Source: Echria macrotheca
Lineage: Eukaryota; Ascomycota; Sordariomycetes; Sordariales; Schizotheciaceae
DNA length: 64,000 bases
Assembly (NCBI GenBank): GCA_030411725.1
Contig: MU839841.1
Location: 248,001-312,000, forward strand
Direction: 5' to 3'
In this document: positions 54,686 to 64,000 of the stretch, piece by piece
Layout of the letters: each line of letters opens with the position of its first letter
How positions within the stretch are numbered: position 1 is the first letter of the stretch
Notes under the pieces: model-generated
Databases searched by the model: none
Seen by the model: only the letters and a program-made list of their open reading frames with translations
Told to the model about the DNA's origin: nothing
Program-made: the position numbers and the translations under genes

Positions 54686-56196
54686 ATGCTACTGCTCGCG
54701 CGGGGGGTTTTAGCCCGCAGCGGTAGCGGGGGACCATCTGCTGGCAGCCTTCGCAGTCCGAGTCCCAGTGTGGCACGGAACTGGAACCTGACACTCCCGC
54801 CTAATGGCATCAGGACACCTATACCGGACGCACCTGCTCTGACCCGCGTCTTCCAGACCTCGTCGCCCAGCCGTGCTTTTCTCGACCGCATGCGACGAAG
54901 ACACCCGCTCGATCCGTCATTATTCTCCGCTGTCGCGAGGCAATCGATGCGAAACGGCGAAATGGCGTCTGCCGCAGATCAGAAGAGGGGCCATGCCGGC
55001 CACGGCCACCACCACCACCACGACAATGTCTACCTCACGTCGCAGAACAAGAACGATGCCGGCGTGCGCATCACCCGCATCGGGCTCTACTCGAACCTCG
55101 GCATGGCCGTGGCCAAGGGCGCCGGCGGCTACATGTTCAATTCGCAGTCGATGGTAGCCGACGCGTGGCACAGCTTGACCGACCTGGCATCCGACATCCT
55201 GACGCTGGCCACCGTCTCGTGGAGTCTGCGCCCTCCTACCGACCGCTTCCCACTGGGCTTCGGCAAGGTCGAGAGTCTGGGCTCCCTGGGCGTGTCGAGC
55301 ATGCTCCTATTTGGCGGCATCTTCATGTGCATGAACAGCTGCACGTCGCTGTATGCCCAGCTCTTCCTCGATCCCGACGCCGCCGCCGCTCTGCTTGAAC
55401 ATGCGCACCACGGACACTCGCATAGCCATTCGCACGGCGCCCAGGGGCCGAGTCTCCATGCTGCCTGGCTGGCTGCCGGCACCGTGGCCATCAAGGAATG
55501 GCTGTATCATGCGAGTAAGTGACGTCCAGACACGTGGAGATTGAGGTCAAGCCTAACGGTTTTGTCCGTCCAGCCATGAAAGTCGCCCGCGAGCGCAAGT
55601 CGTCTGTCCTAGCATCCAATGCGGTCCACCACCGAGTAGACAGCTTGACGGGTATCGTCACCCTAGCCGCCATCCTCGGCGCCAACTTCCTCCACAACGC
55701 CGCCTGGCTCGACCCGGTCGGTGGGCTTCTCATCTCGCTCCTCGTCATCCGCGCCGGCTGGGGCAACACCCTCTCGGCGCTATACGAGCTGGCAGACAAG
55801 AGCATCGACAGCGAAGTGCGCCAGTCGATCCGCCAGCGGGCCAGCGAGAGTCTGGCTGACATCAGCGAGGGCCACGAGGTTGAGGTGCGGGAGATCACTG
55901 GTGTGAAGTCCGGCCAGAACTACCTTGTCGATATCGAGCTTGCCGTTCCGAACATGTGGACCATTGAGGATGTGCGGGCTGTCGAGGATGCCGTCCGGAC
56001 CCGGGTCGGCGCCAAGGTCCGTGGTGCCCGAAGGATTCGCATCCGCTTCGTGCCGAAGGAGGCCAAGATCGCCGGCCCGTTTGACGAATTCATCCCGGGC
56101 GATGTGAGCCAGCGGAGTAGTCCGGAGATAGAGCATGAGCACGATCACCATGACCATGATCACGATCACGACCACGGCAAGAAGAAGGATCTGTGA
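54686..56196 (+). CDS. Mitochondrial cation diffusion facilitator (Mmt1/Mmt2-type)
   Basis: Metal/proton antiporter family (iron in yeast Mmt1/2; zinc or manganese possible). Exons 54686-55514 and 55574-56196, joined by a 59-nt phase-1 intron, give 483 residues. The first 90 residues are Arg/Ser-rich and acid-poor, a matrix-type presequence. Transmembrane segments follow from about 132 to 340. Metal site residues are in SMVADAWHSLTDLASD (D159, H162, D166) and SNAVHHRVDSLTG (H295, H296, D299), the HxxxD type of the mitochondrial subgroup. FPLGFGKVESLGSLG is the conserved loop. Three His-rich tracts are visible: GHAGHGHHHHHD (102-113), HAHHGHSHSHSHG (239-251) and a terminal run of H-D repeats (about 461-478). 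The C-terminal cytosolic-type domain (VEVREITGVKSGQNYLVDIEL) is canonical for metal-sensing dimerisation. Substrate cannot be told from sequence. Confidence 0.92.
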
Positions 56197-56302
56197 TTGG
56201 AAGGGGGGACAGTATATACTGACTGCACAGCCTGACTCTAGTTTGACCTGGGCGCGGTTACATACTTTTGTTTTTATCATTTTGTTCAGTTGCTTAAGGA
56301 GT

Positions 56303-56322
56303 CTGGTCTGGTCTGGTCTGGG
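56303..56322. repeat. GTCTG pentanucleotide tandem repeat
   Basis: GTCTGGTCTGGTCTGGTCTGG, about four units, in the 3' flank of the CDF gene. Confidence 0.7.
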
Positions 56323-57968
56323 ATCTGGCGAAAGCATTAGACGGCGTTTGGTCTGGGAAAAGGGTGCGGCCCGGGTACAGCGGGGATTCTGCTTCTATCC
56401 AGCATACCACGGTAGCTTTGGTTCGGTTCGGTCCTAGATCTTTTTCATCTCGGTTTTGATCTGGTTTCATTTGACATGGTGGTGGTGGTTGTAAGGCACG
56501 GATGGGCTGAGCGCGAGGTTCTGCAAAGAGGTAGAAGAGAAGTGGAGGAGGTAGTTTGTCTTTGTTCCACTCTACTTCTCTCTCTAGATTCTCTAGATGT
56601 TCAAGACGTGCTTGGCGAGTTCGGAGGCATTCTTTGTATTTGAGATACCTCTTTCTGCGTGTATCTACCTAGTTTGATTCAGGTTGGGGAATCGATGAGA
56701 CGTTTCGCGTCTGTTTTATTTGTCTTGTGTATGTGCGGGCTTTCAGTATATCCAGGGGGTGGATGGCTGGCTGGTCGTCGGATACCTTACCTAGCTACCT
56801 CCCTTCCTCCCAGGGGTGCTTATATGTGCGAGAGCTGCGCCAGAGTTGTCGGTAGATGTGTGAGTGACCAGACCCAAGACGTAGATTAATTGGGTCTCCA
56901 TACATAAGGTATACTTCTGAGCTGTGTTGTGCCCTCCTATGCTCTATGCTCTTTGGCAAGCCAACATTTACCATTCTCCCTCCCTTATTTTTGCTTGCTA
57001 AGTATTTTTTTCTCTGGTTTTCTTTCTTTTTTTTTATTTTTAATCGGAGGTGGTCCATCAACGCCCCCTTATGGGAGGTTCGATGTTTCCACTGGCATCG
57101 GAGAATCATGGCGTATATATAAGTCGTTCAGGTACGTCAACGGCTACCATACCAGTCAGCCTCTTTTACCTATCCTGGGGTAGTTTCCTCTTCAAAAGGT
57201 TGCGGATAGAATGAGCCTCTTGTCCCGGTTTCTTCTAAAGGAAATTCTGTTTGTGGTGTTGCTGGCTGGGGCTTCCGTCAAACAATTTTGGAAGTTCCTG
57301 GTGGTAGCTTTTTATCTAGGTACCTCGGTAAATAGGTACTTTATGAGAACACTGCCGTCAATGGTACCAACGGGACGGGGCAGATAGAAAGGGCGAGGGC
57401 GGAAGTAGGAGGTTTGATCGTTTTATGACTGCTGGGGTGGTCTTATTTCTGTTGATCATCTAATAATATTCATGGTAGTTACACACAAGAGCTTGAGAGT
57501 GGTATGATGTATATGTATGAAATTTCAGGATGAGGATGAGTTTTTAATCCAAGGAGAGTTTGTTTTATTTTATAACCAGGCTAGCGTGCCAGGATAAATA
57601 TCCCACGAGTTGTAGGTGGCCTTTCAACCTGCTTAAGGTAGTGTTAGTGTAGAGAGGTAAAGAAGGTTGTGAACCGAGATCAGGTACCTTGGCTGGGTAC
57701 CTTAGGTAGGCAGTTGACCCGGTGTCGCAGGGCTGGCTGGTATAGATGCCCCCGTTTATCTTCTCTGTCTTTGGAAGGTCGAGCCAGCTTTTGCAAGTGA
57801 CCTGGATGACATGGCATATTTGATGTCATGTCCATGTTGACCAAGGCCGCGTCTCTGGCTAATCAAATGTTTGTCTACCCCCCTTCGTCTGAGTACACAC
57901 GTTAGACTGAAATGGCGACCCACCAGGTAACAAAACGCTCGACATGCATTCGACGGGAGGAAGCTGGT

Positions 57969-58710
57969 CTTGTTAGTCCAGGAAGGAGCAGCCATGAAAG
58001 ATGGAAGGCACGCAAGGACCACAGGCACTGTATTTAGCCAGCCCTCTGGGCCCATCCTCCTCTTCCAGAAAAAAGCATCTTTACCTGAGTCTTTCATCTG
58101 GTGGGATTGGGAATAGGGAACTTGCGTCGTCTATCCTGTTCAGGCTGTCGAAACCACGTCTCGATGTTTTCCCTGACTTAACTCGATCTGATTTCTAGCA
58201 ATGACTCTGGGCACCTCGTGACTCCATGACAACCATATATGCCCTCCTGAAGGGGACCGTCACATCTCGCTAGAGCACGAACCGCTGACCTTATTTGCCT
58301 TTCCAGGTTGGCTGGGTCGTCAAGCCTTCCATGACTGGCTTGATTGGTGGACTCGAAGGCCATGCCATTCAACTTCGGGAATGTCATTTCCCATCGATTC
58401 AACTCTATCGCTTTGTTGTGACTACCTGATCTGACCTCCTACAACTTGAGATGACATCTTCACTTGGTACGGATAGCTCCTGCTAGTAAACTTGGCTGCA
58501 AAATGAGAAAGTATTGCTGAGTTTGTTTTTAATATTCAAGACAAAGAGAGGGATAACGCAAAATACCAAATCGACAAGCATCTGTTGGGCCAGGAAGGAG
58601 CACCCAGGCAAGATGGAAGGCGCGCAAGGAACCCAGGGTCCTGTATTTAGCCAGCCACAGGCTCACCTCTCCTTTTCCAGAAAACAAGCATCCTTACCCT
58701 CAGTTCTTCA
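57969..58710 (+). repeat. Diverged direct repeat, two copies of about 125 bp
   Basis: Copy 1 at 57969-58097 and copy 2 at 58581-58710, about 612 bp apart. Shared anchors in the same order are CCAGGAAGGAGCA, GATGGAAGG, CGCAAGGA, CTGTATTTAGCCAGCC, TTCCAGAAAA and AAGCATC(T/C)TTACC, roughly 80 percent identity by eye. Neither copy has a coding signature. The structure could be a solo-LTR pair, a short element duplication or an old segmental duplication; I see no target-site duplication. Confidence 0.75.
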
Positions 58711-60080
58711 CATCGAAACACAGCCCCCTAGAGGCACCGCACCACCAGCATGTACGCAAGTGTTTAACTTCGAGACGCAACAAGCCTCCCAAGTACCATT
58801 CCCCACCGACTACGCCGTCTAACGCTCCGTTTCGCTCCCATTCGTGCTCGTCATCCCGCAACTCTGGAAATGCATCAGGCCGGCCGTCTGCAGCCCGATA
58901 GAAGCACGAGAAAGCGGCCAGCCGGGCAGGTATCACGGAAGCTTCAGCTGAGAAACATTCCGTAGCACGACATGCGGATACCACCGCTTCCTGACAACCT
59001 CCCGCCTGTCGGACAGTCCGTCACACAGTTCCAGCCCCTTCTTGCCGCCCACTATCTAGATGCTCGCGCATATATGAATTGGCGCCATGATCTGATATCC
59101 CGGGAAACGGCTGGCGAGAAGATACAAGTACGGTTGCACAGGCCGGTCCGACTCGGACAAGCTTCAAGCATCCCGTCCGATGTCCACACCAGGCCCGCCG
59201 GGATACCCCGATGACTCCCTTCATGCTTAATCTGACCGCCCCGAGCAGGCCCGCCGTAGCCGCCCTGGATGGGACCACTTCATCCCTTCTCCTCCCCTAC
59301 TACGGAGTTACTTCTCGCAGAGAAAAGAAGGGGGGCGGGAAAGCAAACATAGGCGTGGGTCTCTCAGTATGCATCGAGGGCAAACTGTTCAAAAGTTGAC
59401 CGCCACGTCTCTCCACACGCATAGACAACTTACAGCTGATGACGACTCGGTCAAAATCCACAGTCTCTCCGTTTTGTTGCAAGCGCCGAAGCCGCAGCAC
59501 GCCTATGTACCCACGACAGCGGCGAGGATGAGAGATCAGAAGAAGAAAAAAAAGCAAACAACAAAACGAACACAAACTGTCGCCACACAACCCGCGGTGC
59601 GCCGCGCTAGCCCTAGCGTCCAAGCCGCCATCCAGCCTGTCGGATACCCAATTCCAGTTGCCTCCCTCAGCCGGCCGGGCTAAAAGAGACTTTGAGAAAA
59701 AGAAACAAACATGACGAGCCTGACTCGGTCATTGCTGATGAGGGGGAGGACCCCACTCTCGGGTCGGAAGCAACTCGACCTGCCCGTGATTCCATCACAT
59801 CACCGCCGACCCGGCGATGCTGGGTGAGGTAGTTAACGCGCAATAATGAGGGAGTGAGTCAGTGAGTGGTTGAATGGTCCGGCGACGACCCGGACGGCCC
59901 CGGGCGGGCGGCGAGCAAAAAGTTGCTAACGGCCGACATCCGGCCGCTGTTGTCAGCTGCATTCGCCGTCGCCGCCGTCACATTCCTCCTCCTCCAGTCC
60001 CTCTCTGCTGTTGGGCCCCAACCACCGAACCGACGTCTTGCTTCTTTTTTCCTCTTTTTCCTCTTCTTGTCTCGCGAAAG

Positions 60081-60478
60081 ATGGCCCAGAAACAGGCAGT
60101 GATTGACCAAAGAGTCGGTGAGACCTTTCACCCCCCGTTACCCCCCCGCCTTCACACTGTCTGACTTGCACGTGATGGGCATGCCTCCTTGCCTTCTCTC
60201 TGTGCCGCGGCGGCGGCCGGCTCTACACTAACCTAGAGGAGAGTATGTGTTAACATGTCGACGAGTCGGGGTGGTGTGCGTGCGGAAAACCGCAGTTTCA
60301 GACCTTCGGGGAACGCTTGGGTGTCTTCTGTGTGGCTGGACTGACAACGCGAAGGCCCTCCTTGATGATCGGCAAATCCCGCCGCCTCTCTCATTTCTTT
60401 TTTTTTCTTTCAGCCAAGAGACACGGCATCGCAAAGGAAGAGAACCGTCCATGGTTTGGTTCAGACAGACAGGGTTGA
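60081..60478 (+). other. Possible short spliced transcript (33 codons)
   Basis: An ATG at 60081 follows 100 bp of CT-rich leader-like DNA. If the GT at 60118 (GTGAGA) is spliced to the strong polypyrimidine acceptor (cattTCTTTTTTTTTCTTTCAG type) at 60413, the frame is MAQKQAVIDQRV, then AKRHGIAKEENRPWFG and a stop at 60478. The intron would be 296 nt, much longer than others here. It could be a non-coding RNA or uORF leader of a gene further right. Weak evidence. Confidence 0.2.
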
Positions 60479-63400
60479 TTACCTACGTTCCCGTCTCCCT
60501 CGTTACACAGAGGGACAAGGCTGATGATGATCGAGATGACTTTTCTTCAACGACGCGTCGGCGACACGAACCATGGGACGGTGCTGCAGCGAAACATGTA
60601 AACACTAATTTCAACAGCCCAATCTGGCGACAACACGACACACAGAATGTTGCCCTGCCCATGTGTGGTCAAGGGTTGTACTGTGGTATCTTATCCGTGC
60701 GGGCCTGACAGGTCCCCCGGACTTGATCGATCCATGGGTTCCATCAAGTTGCCGTCGCCGCCGCTGAGGAGCGAAGAAAATAACTAATAGCCAATCCGGA
60801 ACCAACAAGATATTAGTGTAGACTGACTCTGTGTATCCGCACTCTGCACGGCTTAGTCTATTCCCATATCTAGAGGGTGAGTTACTCCGTCCTCCGTTCT
60901 CCGTACTCCGTGACTGACCTCGTCGTTGTTACCTAGTCGCCACTGGCGACTCGCCAGTTACGTAGTCTTTTCTTCGTCGTGGTTGCAACTTGCAACACGG
61001 CACGGCAAAGTCCCAGCGTTCCGTCGCACAAACCCGACTAAAACTATTGAAGAGTTCGAGAAGGGGCCTTGGCAGTCCCGACTTGCTCTTTCTGTCCAAC
61101 GAGGGAATCTCGCAATTCCTTTTATCATTTGTGATAGGGCGATGACGTGGTATCCGGAGGACTGAACGCGCAGCATCTTCTGCAGCTCTCTGCCGTGAGC
61201 ACGGCCTTCCGTCCAGGGCGGAGAACCCATTCATTCGTGGGCATAACCTTGTTTCTCTGTGCGCCTCGCGCCACACACGAGGCCCTTCTTTTTTTTTTTC
61301 TGTTCGTTTTCTCTTCCGTCTTTGCTGCTCGTTGTTGTGTAACATATGCTGATGAAAAAACTGCCGACACCAGAGAGAAGAATGCCCTTGACTGCTGCTG
61401 GGTCCCTGCAGTTTGGCATCTCGACTTTTGTATCACCGTGAGGGGGTTGTTGGGTTCGGCAAGTGCCTCGATCCATGTGAAGGACCCAGTCTGCTCTGCT
61501 TGTGATTGACACCGAGTTTGCAGGGCTAGACTGAGTTGGTCAACTGTCTTGATTCCTCCCTCTGCCGTGCTTGTCGTCCTGGATGTTCCCTTCCCGTCTT
61601 GCTAGGCGGGGTCCCCACCCGTCCGAGCCCGCCAGAGTTTGTCGTGACCCCGTCGTGTCGTGGCCAGGCCCGTGTACAATACTAAAGAGCCCGAGAGCTT
61701 TCCCCGGTGCTCCCGGACGCTACACAAGACCGAGCCTGTCTGGTAGCGAATGCACTGGCACCGAGTCTCCAAACCGCCGGCCGAGACTGCTATAGTGTAG
61801 GTTTGTAGTTATCCGTCTAGCTCTGTCGACATGGCGCTCTTCTCGGCCCGTCTACCATGCCTGCCGAGAAGCGGCAGAAGAGCGTATACTCTTGCTTACC
61901 TAGTTGAACAAGTCGACAGGGAGGACTCAGCATTCATCGCACACAGCCACGGCCATGTCGACCTCGGCTCCAACTGCTGGTCTCTGTACCCTGCGAGGTG
62001 TTGCGTGTCGACCCAGGACCTGTGGGTTGTGGGGTAAAAGATGGCGGGGTTTGCAGCAACAACAAGGGGTGTTGAGAAGCCCGACACAGGAGAGACTTCT
62101 TCACAGAGAGAGACCCTCTGCTTTGCTTCCCCCTCCCCTCCCCGAGGCGGCAGAGTGGTCGATCATGCTCCACCTGGAAGTTTTTTGTTTCAATCGGGTA
62201 GCATCGTGCCTCAATTCCCGTCTGCCTGCCCAAGCAGTAATCCATCCGAGCGGCCTGTGGAGGAGTCGCGAGCCACTGCTAAGGACGCCGAGGAAGGGGT
62301 CTCCGTCCAGTCAAAGTCGTCCGGAGTCGCGGCGAGTGGGACTCGGTAAACACCACAGCCGACCATCGCAGACGGGCTCCGTGTTCCGACGTAGCTGGCT
62401 CTTGAGCGGTCGGTCGGTGAGAGCAACTATAGGTAGGGTTCATACCTGTCTCACGCAGGGAGACGACGACCCAAGCCGTGCTAGCATCGTGGGAACCTAC
62501 GTGGCTAGTTGTCGCCTGGCGAGAGCGTCCTTTTGAGCGGCATGTCGCGTGGGTAGCGACCTCAAGTTGACATACAACTCGGTACCGTCCTCCTCCAACA
62601 GGACGGAGCCCAACAGTCTGGACAGCGTGCGACGGATTCGGAGCAGCATCTGGCTGTTTTCGTCTCCCTCGTTATCCTCTTTCGCCCGCATGCTCTTCCT
62701 CTCGCCGTGGGCCGTGTGCAGGCAGCTCTTTCACGGTACCGAAAATTGTCCCGTCGGAAGTTCAACCGTGACAGCTGCGGGCCAATATAATGATTTTCGC
62801 CCTTACCAAGCTACGGGGCTGCTGCCGAAAGACGACTTTCCTTGGGCCCAATTTTGGATGTCATCGACTGCAACCCTCTTTCAACGGGGCTTTTTGAGTT
62901 TTTGTTTTGTTTGCCAACCGCAAGCCTCTGGCTCCATCGGCAGATCTGCGATACGACGCGAGGCTGACTAGGGTTGAGAAGTGAGAAATGAGAGCTTGTA
63001 GACGGACGGCAGTTGTTGATGGCCATTTCTCCTATCTCCTGATTGATGACAGCAGATCGCCGTGACCTCGAGCCCTCTTCTTCAGTGCAATGGTTCTTGC
63101 TCCTGCAGGAACCGGTCTTGTGTAGCGCGGCGCTGTCGAGCGAGTTGACGAGACGCACTCTGCAAGGGTCGTCCCACTGATGAAGCTCCCAGTCCTATTC
63201 TGGCTATCGTGGATGTGACGGCGCTGGAAGCGGAATCATCACCCTCGCAGAGCCACAGCGCACCTCTCCAGGAGGCACAGCCAGCTTGTGCAGTGTCGAC
63301 AGCTTGCTGACTACTCTAGCGTCGTGATGGGATCTGGACTGCCCTGCAGGGGCCGGTTGCGTCGGCCAGCTTCCCGCGAGCCAATGATCGCGGCCAGGTC

Positions 63401-64000
63401 GGCCACATCTCGCTTGGATTGCATGGAATCGCGTCTGGCGCCTTTCTAGAAACCGGCGAACGCACCCATTTTTTTGGTCGTCGCCAGCGGGTGCGGACTT
63501 GTCTTTCCTCAACTGTCGAACTGCCCCGAAAGACATCTGCAGGGCTGGACGTTAACGATGAGGTCATCTGGGGTATGCAAATCATCATCTGGCAAGACGA
63601 CAACTCTATATTTCTGTCTAGTAGTTAGTTAGTATAAACCGTACACTCCTCGGAAGACGGCAGGCACAGGGCCGCGTCGCGTCTTCACCACCCAACCTCA
63701 GGGTTCCGTGTCTTTGGGACGGGTCAGAGCGCATCGACCTGTCTTTTCATGCAGAGCCACAACGAAGGCTTTCAATTTTTTGAGAGACGGGAACCAATGC
63801 TCTGAACGCGTGGCTGACCGAGCGCGCTTTCCCCAGAGTCAGAACCAGGAACCAAGTTTCATTTATTAACCAACAAGCGGCTCCTGCCGTCGACCGCCAA
63901 CCTTCTTTCCCGGTGGGCGGAAGCACTCTCCAGAATAATCGAAATTGGCGAGGGAATAATAGTTGTAGCCGATAATGCCTCATCGGGGGAGCAGCGATAC

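Larger units (their letters stand above)
56197..64000. other. 7.8 kb right end without a recognisable gene
   Basis: No open frame here exceeds about 210 codons or resembles a family I know, and no consistent multi-exon gene emerges. Visible features: a GTCTG tandem run near 56303-56322; TACCTA/TAGGTA motifs at 56660-57710; a diverged direct duplication at 57969-58097 and 58581-58710; and CT-rich leader-like DNA at 59980-60080 before an ATG at 60081. It could be the upstream region of a gene beyond the right edge, or house long non-coding transcripts. Confidence 0.5.

Overview
The window is nuclear DNA of a filamentous ascomycete, most likely a Sordariomycete. The genes are eukaryotic and interrupted by short introns (46-61 nt in almost every case, GT..AG, with CTAAC/CTGAC-like branch sites). 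The proteins have the typical filamentous-fungal set and lengths, and intergenic DNA is rich in pyrimidine tracts and TACCTA/TAGGTA motifs. I could build 15 protein-coding genes with reading frames that stay open across every proposed splice site. I found no convincing tRNA, rRNA, CRISPR array or intact transposon.

Layout. 1-1431 has no gene. 1432-3801 (-) is the spindle-midzone bundler Ase1/PRC1. After a 4.1 kb gene-free gap comes a seven-helix rhodopsin-like (Pth11-type) membrane protein (7934-9563, +). A second gene-free gap of 4.5 kb, carrying microsatellites, a G tract and TACCTA motifs, precedes an intronless, mostly disordered protein of unknown function (14058-15662, +). From 17557 to 42563 the window is a dense block: Rrp5 (-), a YML020W-like putative serine hydrolase (+), mitochondrial processing peptidase alpha (-), a Dma1-type FHA-RING ubiquitin ligase (+), Vps16 (-), Atg16 (+), Dot1 (-) and a HAM1-like lipid-binding-type protein (+). 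A 2.9 kb gap containing a degenerate dispersed repeat follows. The second dense block is separase (45457-51780, -), a small mitochondrial-type membrane protein (+), a SIRT4-like sirtuin (-) and a mitochondrial cation diffusion facilitator (+). The last 7.8 kb (56197-64000) holds no gene I can defend, but has a diverged 125 bp direct duplication and a possible spliced leader.

How the genes relate. There is no operon or secondary-metabolite cluster. Most genes in the dense blocks alternate in strand, so they share promoters (rrp5/hydrolase, MPP-alpha/dma1, vps16/atg16, dot1/HAM1-like, separase/small membrane protein, sirtuin/CDF) or share 3' ends (hydrolase/MPP-alpha, dma1/vps16, atg16/dot1, small membrane protein/sirtuin with only 21 bp between stop codons). 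Themes are mitosis (Ase1, separase, Dma1), vacuole and autophagy (Vps16 and Atg16, divergent) and mitochondria (MPP-alpha, sirtuin, CDF, small membrane protein).

The most unusual gene-level observation is Rrp5. It reads without a stop, but I count nine S1 repeats instead of the twelve known for the yeast protein, with the loss at a single central junction. No wholly new multi-gene system is evident. The best candidates for undescribed biology are that contracted Rrp5, the unknown disordered protein, the W-rich repeats of the YML020W-like protein, and the dispersed repeat at 43.2-45.0 kb.
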